DNA of 64,000 nt. It comes from CAVTSA01 sp963737225. Its GTDB lineage: Bacteria > Chloroflexota > Dormibacteria > Dormibacterales > Dormibacteraceae. A program made the translations under genes and the position numbers. This document shows positions 26,074 through 34,092 of this stretch, piece after piece (position 1 is the first letter of the stretch; every line of letters begins with the position of its first letter). Below the pieces are notes generated by a model. The model was not told the origin of the DNA. It worked only from the letters and a program-made list of their open reading frames with translations, and did no database searches. Location: positions 310,001 through 374,000 of the forward strand of contig CAVTSA010000017.1 in assembly GCA_963737225.1 (NCBI GenBank), written 5' to 3'.

Positions 26074-27195
26074 CTAGCCCCAGACCTGGCGCGCGACCTC
26101 CACGATCAGCTCCAGCTTCGCCCACTGCTGGTCCTGCGTCAGCGCGTTGCCTTCCACGGTCGAGGAGAACCCGCACTGCGGCGACAGGCAGAGCTGCTCC
26201 AGCGGGACGTAGCGCGAGGCCTCGTCGATACGCCGCCTCAGCGTGTCCTTCGATTCCAGCTGCCCCTGCTTGCTGGTGACCAGTCCCAGCACCACCAGCT
26301 TGCCGGGAGGCACGAAGCGGAGCGGTTCGAAGGTTCCCGAGCGGGGATCGTCGTACTCCAGGAAGAACCCGTCCACGGCCAGCTCGTTGAACAGCGCCTC
26401 GGCCACGAAGTCGTAGCCACCTTCGGCGGTCCAGGAGGAGCGGAAGTTGCCGCGGCACAGGTGCGTCGTGACTGCGAGGCCGTCGGGCCGGCCCTCCAGC
26501 GCCTGGTTGATCTGCCGGATGTAGCGGAGGTGCTGGTGCTCGGCGTCGTCGCCCCGCGCGGTCAGCATCGCCCGCTGCGCCGGGTCGTTGAGGTAGGCGA
26601 GGGAGGTGTCGTCCAGCTGCAGGTAGGTGCAGCCCTGCCGGGCGAGCGCCGCGATCTCCTCCCGATACGCCGCCGAGAGGTCGTCCCAGAACCGGTTCAG
26701 GTCGTCGTAGACCGCGGGATCGATGCTGGCCCGGCCGCCGCGGTAGTGGAGCATGCTCGGCGAGGGGATGGTGAGCTTGGGGGTCGCCGCCGTCACCGTC
26801 CGTTGAAGAAAGCCGAACGCCTCGGCGAAGATCGGATGCTCGAGGTGGATCCGCCCGTCGATGTGCACCGAGGGGAGTGCGGCATCCACCGTGCCACTCG
26901 CGCTCCGGAAATGCACCACGAGCCCCGTGTCGGAGACCTTGGTCACGCCCCCCAGCTGGGTCAGGAAGTCCATGTGCCAGGAGGCACGCCGGAACTCGCC
27001 GTCGGTCGCGGACTCGAGCCCGATCGACTCCTGCTTGCGGACCGCGCCGCGGATCGCCTGGTCCTCGACGTGCCGCAGCTCCTCCTCCCCCAGCTCTCCC
27101 GCGTGGTGCCGTGCACGGGCCTCCAGGAGCTCCGGTGGGCGCAGCAGGCTGCCGACATGGTCGGCGCGGAACGGGGGAACGCTTCGTCGAGACAT
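26074..27195 (-). CDS. MetE C-terminal-like (cobalamin-independent methionine synthase family) protein
   Basis: 373 residues from the ATG reading MSRRSVPPFRADHVGSLLRP. It corresponds only to the catalytic C-terminal barrel of MetE. Zinc ligands are visible as His and Cys in TTHLCRGN, Glu in FLEYDDP and Cys in LSPQCGFSS. Stand-alone versions of this domain are annotated as 5-methyltetrahydropteroyltriglutamate-homocysteine methyltransferases, but several use other methyl donors or have other roles. It has no methionine genes beside it. Separated from the next gene by a strong hairpin. Confidence 0.85.
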   Translation of the reverse strand: MSRRSVPPFRADHVGSLLRPPELLEARARHHAGELGEEELRHVEDQAIRGAVRKQESIGLESATDGEFRRASWHMDFLTQLGGVTKVSDTGLVVHFRSASGTVDAALPSVHIDGRIHLEHPIFAEAFGFLQRTVTAATPKLTIPSPSMLHYRGGRASIDPAVYDDLNRFWDDLSAAYREEIAALARQGCTYLQLDDTSLAYLNDPAQRAMLTARGDDAEHQHLRYIRQINQALEGRPDGLAVTTHLCRGNFRSSWTAEGGYDFVAEALFNELAVDGFFLEYDDPRSGTFEPLRFVPPGKLVVLGLVTSKQGQLESKDTLRRRIDEASRYVPLEQLCLSPQCGFSSTVEGNALTQDQQWAKLELIVEVARQVWG

Positions 27196-27212
27196 CGCCG
27201 AAACAGTGTCGC

Positions 27213-27270
27213 CGTTTCCCGGCACTTGGGGCCAACCGGCGGCGTTTTGCCGCCGGTGTGCCGGGAAACG
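27213..27270. terminator. Nested inverted repeat, 13-bp outer and 9-bp inner stem
   Basis: CGTTTCCCGGCAC (27213-27225) pairs perfectly with GTGCCGGGAAACG (27258-27270). Inside it ACCGGCGGC pairs with GCCGCCGGT around a GTTTT loop. It fills the gap between the SDR stop at 27276 and the MetE-like start, both on the minus strand, and is the strongest simple hairpin in the window. Likely a transcription terminator of the SDR gene. Confidence 0.75.
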
Positions 27271-27275
27271 ACCGC

Positions 27276-28055
27276 TCAGGTGACGGCGAGCGGCCACTCC
27301 GGCAGCACCTGGCCACCGTCGACGACGATGGTCTGACCGGTGATGTAGCCGGCCTCCTGGGTGGCCAGGAAAAAAGCCGCGTGCGCCACCTCGCGCACGG
27401 TGCCGAGGCGTCCCAGCGGAATCCTCTGCAGCACGTCGCGGGCGTACTCGTCACTGATGCCACCCAGTCCCTCGGTCGCGATGTTGCCCGGCAGGACCGC
27501 GTTGATCGTGATGCCGTGCGGCGCGAGCTCGATCGCCGCCGTGCGCATGAACCCCAGCTGGGCGGCCTTCGTCGCACCGTAGTGAGACCACCCCGCATGC
27601 CCGGTCAGCGGCCCGGTGATCGACGAGGTGAGGACGATCCGGCCCCAGCGCGCCTTCTCCATCGCCGGCAGGCACGCTCGGACGCTCAGGATCGTGCCGC
27701 GCAGGTTGACCGCGACGATGCGGTCCACGTCCGACGCTGTCATCTCCCGAAGTGAGGCCTGCGGGAAGATGCCGGCGTTGCAGCAGAGGACATCGATCCG
27801 GCCATAGCGATCAAGAGCGGTCCGTGCCAGGGTCTCGCCGGCGTCCGGATCGGCGACATCGGCGACCAGGTAGGAGGCTTCGCCGCCGTCGCTCCGCAGC
27901 TCGTCCACCGCCTGACGCACCCCGTCCTCATCTCGCGCCGTCAGGAGCACCGACATCCCGGCCTCGACGAACACCGAGGCGATCCCTCGTCCGATGCCGC
28001 GTGACCCGCCCGTGATGATCGCGGCACGTCCGGTCAGGGGCGCGAACACCGCCAT
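27276..28055 (-). CDS. Short-chain dehydrogenase/reductase (classical SDR)
   Basis: 259 residues from the ATG reading MAVFAPLTGRAAIITGG; an in-frame start at 28109 adds an atypical leader. The NAD(P)-binding motif TGGSRGIG, NAG in CCNAGIF, catalytic Ser in LTSSITGP, the Tyr-x3-Lys pair in SHYGATKAAQ and the C-terminal GYITGQTIVVDGGQ are all typical of classical SDRs of the FabG type. The Arg at position +2 of the first strand (LLTARDED) slightly favours NADP(H). Specific substrate unknown. Confidence 0.9.
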   Translation of the reverse strand: MAVFAPLTGRAAIITGGSRGIGRGIASVFVEAGMSVLLTARDEDGVRQAVDELRSDGGEASYLVADVADPDAGETLARTALDRYGRIDVLCCNAGIFPQASLREMTASDVDRIVAVNLRGTILSVRACLPAMEKARWGRIVLTSSITGPLTGHAGWSHYGATKAAQLGFMRTAAIELAPHGITINAVLPGNIATEGLGGISDEYARDVLQRIPLGRLGTVREVAHAAFFLATQEAGYITGQTIVVDGGQVLPEWPLAVT

Positions 28056-28190
28056 ATGGTATCTACGTCCCACCCTGTTTTTCGAACCACCGGAGGGCTC
28101 TGATCTCATGATCCTCGACTACGTTCCGCGCCGCCGGAGACCTCATGCCCGTTCTCGGGTACGGTTCGGCGAGCGGCGGGAAGCGGGTCG

Positions 28191-28964
28191 GTGAGCGAGG
28201 CGGATCACGAATGGACGGACGCCCTGGAGTCGCTCGGGGCCGGCCCGGGCGCTCTCACCGAGCGTGAGCGGCAGGCTCTGGACGAGTCGGGGTACGTCGT
28301 CTTCCCCGCCCTCGTCTCCGCCGAGTGGCTCGAGCGTCTCCGCACACAGTTCGATCTGCTTTCGGAACGGGAGGGCGGGGCCGCGGGGAGCGAGGTCGGT
28401 CAGGAGCGGGGCGCGCGGCGTCTCTCCGATCTGGTCAACAAGGGCGACGTCTTCGACGGGCTCTACACGCAGCCCAAGGTGCTGGCGGCGGTCGCCCACG
28501 TCCTGGGGCGCCCGTTCAAGCTGAGCTCGCTGAATGCGCGGGACGCGCTGCCGGGCGACGGCAACCAGGCGCTCCACGCCGACTGGCGGGCTCGCGCTGA
28601 GAATGAGCCCTTCGCGGTCGTCAACTCGATCTGGATGCTCGACGCCTTCACCGAGCTGAACGGTGCCACCCGGGTGGTGCCGGGCACACATCGGCGGGCG
28701 GGAGCGCCGCGGGACTGCCTGGCGGACCCGGCGGCGCCATACCCCCACCAGGTGCTGCTGACGGGCCCGGCCGGCACGGTGGCCGTGTTCAACGCCCACC
28801 TCTGGCACGGGGGGACCACCAACCGGACCGACGGCACCCGCCGGGCCGTCCACTGCTACTTCACGGCCCGTGAGTTCCCCCAGCAGAGCGACCAGAAGGA
28901 GTTCGTTCGCAAGCGCACCTGGGATCGGATCAGCCCCGCCGCCCGCTACATCCTTGACGTCTGA
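28191..28964 (+). CDS. Phytanoyl-CoA dioxygenase family protein
   Basis: 257 residues from a GTG start. Conserved PhyH core: LDESGYVVFPALVS near the N-terminus, His-x-Asp in QALHADWRAR, and the distal His and Arg in HLWHGGTTNRTDGTRRAVHCYF. Iron and 2-oxoglutarate dependence is therefore expected. It is more distant from the protein at 17536-18429 than simple paralogues would be. Divergent from the SDR with about 135 bases between starts; no clear partner pathway. Substrate not predictable. Confidence 0.87.
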   Translation: MSEADHEWTDALESLGAGPGALTERERQALDESGYVVFPALVSAEWLERLRTQFDLLSEREGGAAGSEVGQERGARRLSDLVNKGDVFDGLYTQPKVLAAVAHVLGRPFKLSSLNARDALPGDGNQALHADWRARAENEPFAVVNSIWMLDAFTELNGATRVVPGTHRRAGAPRDCLADPAAPYPHQVLLTGPAGTVAVFNAHLWHGGTTNRTDGTRRAVHCYFTAREFPQQSDQKEFVRKRTWDRISPAARYILDV

Positions 28965-29018
28965 GGGTTTCCGCCGGGCCGGGCCGGACCGGACCGGCGC
29001 CCTGGTGTCCGCGGCGGA

Positions 29019-29907
29019 TCAAACCGGCAGCCGCGGCCGCCAGTTCGTGTGCCACTGCGACGTCGGGGGCACCTCGGCCCCCGCCCCGGCGCCGAAATCC
29101 TCCATGGACTTGAATGACGGCAGCCGGGGAGCGACCTCCCGCTGCCACAGGTCCTCGACCTGGTCGAACGCACGCAACCTGACCGCCGGCCGGCGGGTGT
29201 CGAACTCCCGCAGCAGCTCGCGTGCCTTCCGCCCCAGCCACTCCACCTCGTCGGACACCATCCGCTCCCCTACCCGCCGGTTCGCCTGGGCCGCGTCGGC
29301 ACCCATCGCGAAATGCCGGCCCGGCTCATCCGCCGGCGGCAGCCGGGAGACGTCGACGCACTGCGGCTCCAGCGCCCAGAGCAGCGACGTCTCGACCTTC
29401 CCGGCGTGGTCCCCGGTCGCGCCGTCGAACCCCGGCTCATTCGCTTCGAAGTCGGGGAGGGCGTACAGCCGGGCACCGACCGCGGGCTGCACGAGCTCGA
29501 CCAGCGTCTTCAGGTCGACCCAGTTGGGCCCGTAGTGGCCCGTCAGCAGGATGATCGCCTTGAAGCCAACCGTGTCGGCGGCCCGGACCTGGTAGAGCAC
29601 GTTCTTGAAGTGCTGCCAGGGAGGCAGGCTGGTCAGCCAGGTGCGCTCGTCGCCGACGTTGCGATGGCCCCATCGGGCATACCCGCCCACCTCGTGGATA
29701 TGCCAGTAATCGGGCGGGGCAACGATCCCTCCATGAGCGGCGGCAGCCGCGACCGCCAGCGCGTGGGCCTTCAGGCTGTCGAGACCGACCGCGTTCTGGG
29801 GCCCATGCGGTTCGCACAGGCCGATAGGTGAGGTAGAGGACCGGACACTCCGCGAACCGGACCTCCAGCTGGTCCTTGAACATCCGCTCCCAGCGCACCT
29901 CAGTCAT
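29019..29907 (-). CDS. Creatininase family amidohydrolase (frameshifted)
   Basis: The gene starts at the ATG reading MTEVRWERMFKDQLEVRF (29907) and ends at 29019, but the frame changes near 29823. Before the shift it reads VLYLTY; removing a single C there gives YLTYGLCEPHGPQNAVG, the creatininase metal-binding loop, in frame with the rest. The remaining part has HEVGGYARWGHRN, ILLTGHYGPNW and a Glu/His-rich C-terminal half. Creatininase-type enzymes are metal-dependent amidases acting on cyclic or small amides (creatinine, mycofactocin peptide, formamides). Either an assembly indel or a recent pseudogene; the downstream part alone (29019-29690) is open. Confidence 0.75.
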
Positions 29908-30156
29908 CGAATCCACTCCTCGCAGGCAATGACGCCGTCCTCCTTCGCCCCTGCCACGCGGGCGCGGGACCCTCGCTCCGAGCATCGCAATTCTCGCTCC
30001 GAGCGCGCCGGCCCCGCCCGATCGCTTCGGGAGCCTCCATCCGCGTGGAGCACGTAGCCGGCCACGTAGGTGGCCGCGTCGGATGCCGGGCGGCGACTTC
30101 CGAGCCAGTTCCGGAAGCCGTCGCCGCCTCCCCCGAACTCGCGTACCGTCCGCTGC

Positions 30157-31023
30157 GTGAGCCAGGAGCAGACGGGTCGCGTCGTCGTCATCACCGGGGC
30201 CAGTGACGGCATCGGCGCCGCCGCCGCGAGGGAGCTGCACTCGCGGGGCGACCGGGTGGTCGTGGTGGGCCGCTCCCCTTCCAAGACACAGACGGTCGCG
30301 GACGAGCTCGGTGCCGAGCGCCACGTGGTCGATCTGGCGTCTCTCCGTCAGGTGCGCGAGCTGGCGGACGAGCTTCGCGGGCGCCATCCCCGCATCGACG
30401 TGCTCGCCGACAACGCGGGACTCATCGCCGGGGACCGCCGCCAGGAGACGGAGGACGGTCACGAGCTGACGTTCCAGGTCAACCACCTGGCACAGTTCCT
30501 CCTGACCCTGCTCCTGCGGGACTCGCTGGTCGCGGCGCGCGGGCGGGTGATCGTCACGTCGAGCGGCGCCGGCGTGAGGGCCGGCATCGATCTCGACGAC
30601 CTCGACTTCCGAAAGCGCTATTCGTACATGGGCGCCTACGGCACGACGAAGCTCGAGAACATGCTCTTCGCACGCGAGCTGGCGAAGAGGTGGGGCGGCG
30701 ACGGCGTCACCGCGGCATCCTTCCACCCCGGGGCGGTGCGAACGCAGTGGGGGCACGAAGGAGGCGGCCTGGTCCGCCTCTTCACCCGCTCGCCGGCGCG
30801 GCGCCTCCTGCGGTCCCCGGAGCGCGGTGCGGAGACCCTGGTCTGGCTCGCCACCACCGAGCCCTCGACATCCTGGGGCTCGGGCGGCTACTTCGCCGAC
30901 TGCAGGCCGGCTCGGGCCAACCGGCGGGTGGAGGATCCGGAGTGTCTGTCGAGGACTGTGGGATCGATCGCTGGAGATGCTGGGGCTCGGCTGAGGGTCA
31001 GAGTGTCCACAGTCCGGCGCTGA
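30157..31023 (+). CDS. SDR family oxidoreductase (retinol dehydrogenase-like), C-terminal frameshift likely
   Basis: Start chosen at GTG 30157 (VSQEQTGRVVVITGASDG), with TACCGT seven bases upstream; the frame is open from 30070. Motifs: TGASDGIG, DNAGLIAG, Ser in VIVTSSGAG, Tyr-x3-Lys in GAYGTTKLEN and the FHPGAVRT loop of the protochlorophyllide/retinol dehydrogenase-like group. After VEDPEC the reading frame becomes atypical and runs into an intergenic repeat. In another frame the DNA reads LWDRSLEMLGLG then a stop at 30994, matching the usual family C-terminus. A single indel near 30935 is therefore likely. Confidence 0.82.
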   Translation: MSQEQTGRVVVITGASDGIGAAAARELHSRGDRVVVVGRSPSKTQTVADELGAERHVVDLASLRQVRELADELRGRHPRIDVLADNAGLIAGDRRQETEDGHELTFQVNHLAQFLLTLLLRDSLVAARGRVIVTSSGAGVRAGIDLDDLDFRKRYSYMGAYGTTKLENMLFARELAKRWGGDGVTAASFHPGAVRTQWGHEGGGLVRLFTRSPARRLLRSPERGAETLVWLATTEPSTSWGSGGYFADCRPARANRRVEDPECLSRTVGSIAGDAGARLRVRVSTVRR

Positions 31024-32565
31024 TATGGTGCACCCGTTTGTCAAGTCGGTAGTTCGTGGGCATGGGTGATCGCCGGCGGCAGCGGGCCGGATAGAGGTGT
31101 CGATAGGGGGAGGTCGAGGGGTCGGAGTGCCGAGCACGTCATCGGCGGTGCCAGTCTGAAATGCGGGGGTTGGTTACCCCAGGGCCCTGGTTCCTGCTGC
31201 CAGCTTGCGCGGGTCTACCGATCGGGCGTGGCCCGGCGGGGGCTGCCCATAGCGCCGTCGCGCGTGCTGGCCGCTTCGCGGCCCGGCACCCCGACCTCGC
31301 GGCCGGACGCTTGGTGCGGAAAGGTGTGGTCAGGGAGCGATGGCGGCAGCCCACAGGAAGCAGGACAGCTCACGGGCACAGGCCACGGCGATCACGTTGT
31401 TGGGCTTGCCCCGCGAGCGCATCCGTGTGTAGACACGATGGACCCGGTACTGGGCTCGGTTGGCGATCTGAAGGATGTGATCGGGCTGGCCTTGCTGCCG
31501 GCTGGCCAGCCTCTCTCCGATGCGAGGTGGGCGAGCGTACTGCCAGGCGGCCTCGATCAGCAAGCGGCGGGCGAGGCCGGAGCCGGTCTTGGTGATCGAG
31601 CCCTGGTGGTCGGATTCCCCGGACTGGGAACGTGATGGGGTCAGCCCCAGCCAGCAACCCAGTCGGGTAGCTCTCTGGAACCGGGCCCAGTCGGCACTGA
31701 GCTCCAAGTGGATGCTGAGGGCGGTGAGCGTATCCACCCCACGGAAGCAGCGCAAGCGAGCAACCGTCGGCCAGTACGGCTTCTCCAGCGCCAGCAGGGA
31801 GATGCGTTCGGCCAGTGCGGCCTTGCGACTGGTGAGCCCGTCGGTGGCGGCCATCAGGTCGGCATAGACAAGCTCGCTGATCGGGTCGGGGAACTGCTGG
31901 CTGACCAGCCAGCGCCGGTGCCTCTGGGTCCAGGTGGTTGGCTTGGGGTAGATGAGGCCGTAGCGCAAGAGCATCTTCGACAGCCGGTGACGGGCGGTCA
32001 TCAGATCGCGACGGCAGCGGTCATGGGCACGGGTCAGATCGCGCGCCCCCTCGACCTGCAGCGAGGGAACCTTCACCGGCGTCAGCGAGCCCGCCATCAG
32101 ACAACGGGCGAGCAGCTCGGCGTCCTTGCGATCGCTCTTGACCCGGTCCGCCGGTCCGCGCGGGGTCTTGCCCGGGGCGATCACGTCGACCCGGATCCCC
32201 GCCTCCGTCGCCGCCCGATAGAGTCCGAACCCGGTCGGCCCCGCCTCATAGCAGGCCCACACCGGACTGGGCAGCGACCCCAGCCAGGTGATGGGGGCCA
32301 ACAACCCCTCACCGAACCGAACCCTGGTCAGCTCTCCCGTCATCACGTCGACCGCCGCCGCGTGCGTCGAGCGAGCGTGGACATCCAGCCCCACAAATGT
32401 CACAGTTCCAGTCATGGCCGGGCCTCCTCATCACCCTTGGGGTCAGCCGGAGCTTTGCTCTCCGGTCAGACAAACCCCCGCGAGGAGTGTCCGGCCTCTC
32501 AGCCCGGCAGGCGACCCCTGGTTAGGGCTGCCCACGCCATAGGGTCTACCTGCCCGGCCTTAGGG
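31024..32565 (-). mobile_element. IS110-family insertion sequence (approximate ends)
   Basis: A roughly 1.5-kb element carrying one DEDD transposase. The boundaries are inferred from the flanking dispersed repeat: a degenerate copy of AGAGTGTGGACACTCT lies at about 30994-31020 on the left and an intact copy at 32567-32592 on the right, in the arrangement seen uninterrupted at 20560-20625. Non-coding segments are about 310 bases 3' and 150 bases 5' of the transposase; in this family one of them should encode the bridge RNA. No terminal inverted repeats or target duplication are visible, as expected for IS110. Confidence 0.75.
31330..32415 (-). CDS. IS110-family transposase (DEDD recombinase)
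   Basis: 361 residues. The RuvC-like N-terminal domain has Asp11 in VGLDVHARS, Glu57 in CYEAGPTG and Asp95/Asp99 in KSDRKDAELLAR, together forming the DEDD catalytic set. The C-terminal Transposase_20 domain has RCFRGVDTLTAL, GCWLGLTPSRSQSGES and a Ser-rich TKTGSGLARRLLIEAAW segment that should hold the catalytic Ser. IS110 enzymes excise and insert a circular intermediate with a bridge RNA that pairs with both donor and target. The frame is intact, so the element may be active. Confidence 0.93.
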   Translation of the reverse strand: MTGTVTFVGLDVHARSTHAAAVDVMTGELTRVRFGEGLLAPITWLGSLPSPVWACYEAGPTGFGLYRAATEAGIRVDVIAPGKTPRGPADRVKSDRKDAELLARCLMAGSLTPVKVPSLQVEGARDLTRAHDRCRRDLMTARHRLSKMLLRYGLIYPKPTTWTQRHRRWLVSQQFPDPISELVYADLMAATDGLTSRKAALAERISLLALEKPYWPTVARLRCFRGVDTLTALSIHLELSADWARFQRATRLGCWLGLTPSRSQSGESDHQGSITKTGSGLARRLLIEAAWQYARPPRIGERLASRQQGQPDHILQIANRAQYRVHRVYTRMRSRGKPNNVIAVACARELSCFLWAAAIAP

Positions 32566-32666
32566 TCGGAGTGTGGACACTCTGGCACGGTGGCGTTCTT
32601 GCGTGGCCTCCCGCACCGCCCTCCTAGACTGATGGATCGTGCGAACTCCAATTCAGGTGGGTGCTG

Positions 32667-34046
32667 ATGGCCGCTGACCAGTTCGACGTCACCGTCCTGG
32701 GGGGCGGCTTCGGCGGCTACACGGCGGCCATTCGCGCGGCACAGCTGGGCAAGCGCGTGGCGCTGGTCGAGCAGGGTGAGCTCGGCGGCACCTGCCTTCA
32801 CGTGGGCTGCATCCCGACCAAGGCCCTGCTCCAGTCGTCGGAGCTCTTCCACCAGGTGGCGGCCCGCGGCGAGGAGTTCGGCATCAAGGTCTCCGACGCC
32901 GCGTTCGACTACCCGCGCGTGGCCCAGCGGCGCGACGGCATCGTGAAGCAGCTGACCCGCGGCGTCGAGGGTCTGATGAAGAAGAACAAGATCGAGGTGG
33001 TCCGGGCGCACGCCCAGGTCCTCGACAAGGGCACGGTGGAGGTCGAAGGGCGCCGGCTGCGAAGCCAGTCGCTGATCGTGGCCACCGGGTCGGAGCCCAA
33101 AGAGCTGCCCGGGCTTCCCTTCGACGGCACGCGCATCGTCTCCTCCGACGACTCGGTGTCCGCCGCGGCCGCGCCGGGCTCGATCGGCATCATCGGCGCC
33201 GGGGCGATCGGCGTCGAGTTCGCGACCTTCTACAACCAGATCGGGACCAAGGTCGTCCTGCTGGAGGCGCTGGACCGTCTGGTCCCGACCGAGGACGAGG
33301 ACATCTCCAAGGTGGTGGCCCAGATGTTCAAGCGGGCCGGGATCGACGCCCGGGTCGGCGTCATCGTGACCGGCGCCGACGTCGAGGAGGGGGGCGTTCG
33401 GGTCCACCTCGAGGGCGGCGACGACATCGAGGTCGAGCAGCTGCTGGTCGCGGTCGGGCGGCAGGCCCGCAACCAGGGGATCGGGCTCGACAAAGCGGGG
33501 GTCGAGATCGACCGCCGCGGCTTCGTCACCGTCGACCACTGGCAGCGCACCAACGTCCAGGGCGTGTGGGCGATCGGCGACGCGTGCGGCGGCTACCTGC
33601 TGGCGCACGCCGCCGTCCACGAGGGCATCATCGCCGCCGAGGACATCGCCGGCCTCCAGCTGCACCCGATGGAGCAGACGCTGGTCCCCCGGTGCACCTA
33701 CTCCCACCCGCAGATCGCGTCCGTCGGCCTCACCGAGCTGGAGGCGCTGGAGGCCGGGCACAAGGTGAAGGTCGGACGGTTCCCGTTCCAGGCGATCGGT
33801 CGGGCGCTCATCCACGGCGAGCCGAACGGGTTCGCGAAGCTGGTCGCCGACGCCGACTCCGGTCAGCTCCTGGGGACGCACATCGTGGGCGTCCAGGCCA
33901 CCGAGCTGATTGCCGAGCCGGGGCTGGCGCAGCTCTTCCAGGGCGACGCCTGGGAGGTCGGGCGCAACATCCACCCCCACCCGACCCTCTCGGAGGTGAT
34001 CGGCGAGGCGGCCATGGCTGTCGATGGAGCGGCCATCAACATCTGA
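32667..34046 (+). CDS. lpdA: Dihydrolipoyl dehydrogenase (E3)
   Basis: 459 residues from the ATG reading MAADQFDVTVLGGG, with AGGTGG six bases upstream. FAD-binding GGGFGGYTA, the redox-active disulfide Cys43/Cys48 in GGTCLHVGCIPTK, a second dinucleotide motif GIIGAGAIGVEF and the C-terminal His-Glu catalytic pair region HPHPTLSEV are all present. It reoxidises the dihydrolipoyl groups of the E2 encoded two genes downstream, reducing NAD+. It starts an E3-E1-E2 cluster and probably an operon; the E1 start lies 46 bases after its stop. Confidence 0.95.
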   Translation: MAADQFDVTVLGGGFGGYTAAIRAAQLGKRVALVEQGELGGTCLHVGCIPTKALLQSSELFHQVAARGEEFGIKVSDAAFDYPRVAQRRDGIVKQLTRGVEGLMKKNKIEVVRAHAQVLDKGTVEVEGRRLRSQSLIVATGSEPKELPGLPFDGTRIVSSDDSVSAAAAPGSIGIIGAGAIGVEFATFYNQIGTKVVLLEALDRLVPTEDEDISKVVAQMFKRAGIDARVGVIVTGADVEEGGVRVHLEGGDDIEVEQLLVAVGRQARNQGIGLDKAGVEIDRRGFVTVDHWQRTNVQGVWAIGDACGGYLLAHAAVHEGIIAAEDIAGLQLHPMEQTLVPRCTYSHPQIASVGLTELEALEAGHKVKVGRFPFQAIGRALIHGEPNGFAKLVADADSGQLLGTHIVGVQATELIAEPGLAQLFQGDAWEVGRNIHPHPTLSEVIGEAAMAVDGAAINI

Positions 34047-34092
34047 CGCGGGGCAGCACCCCCGCGCCGGAACAGGAGTGACGGTACAGGGC

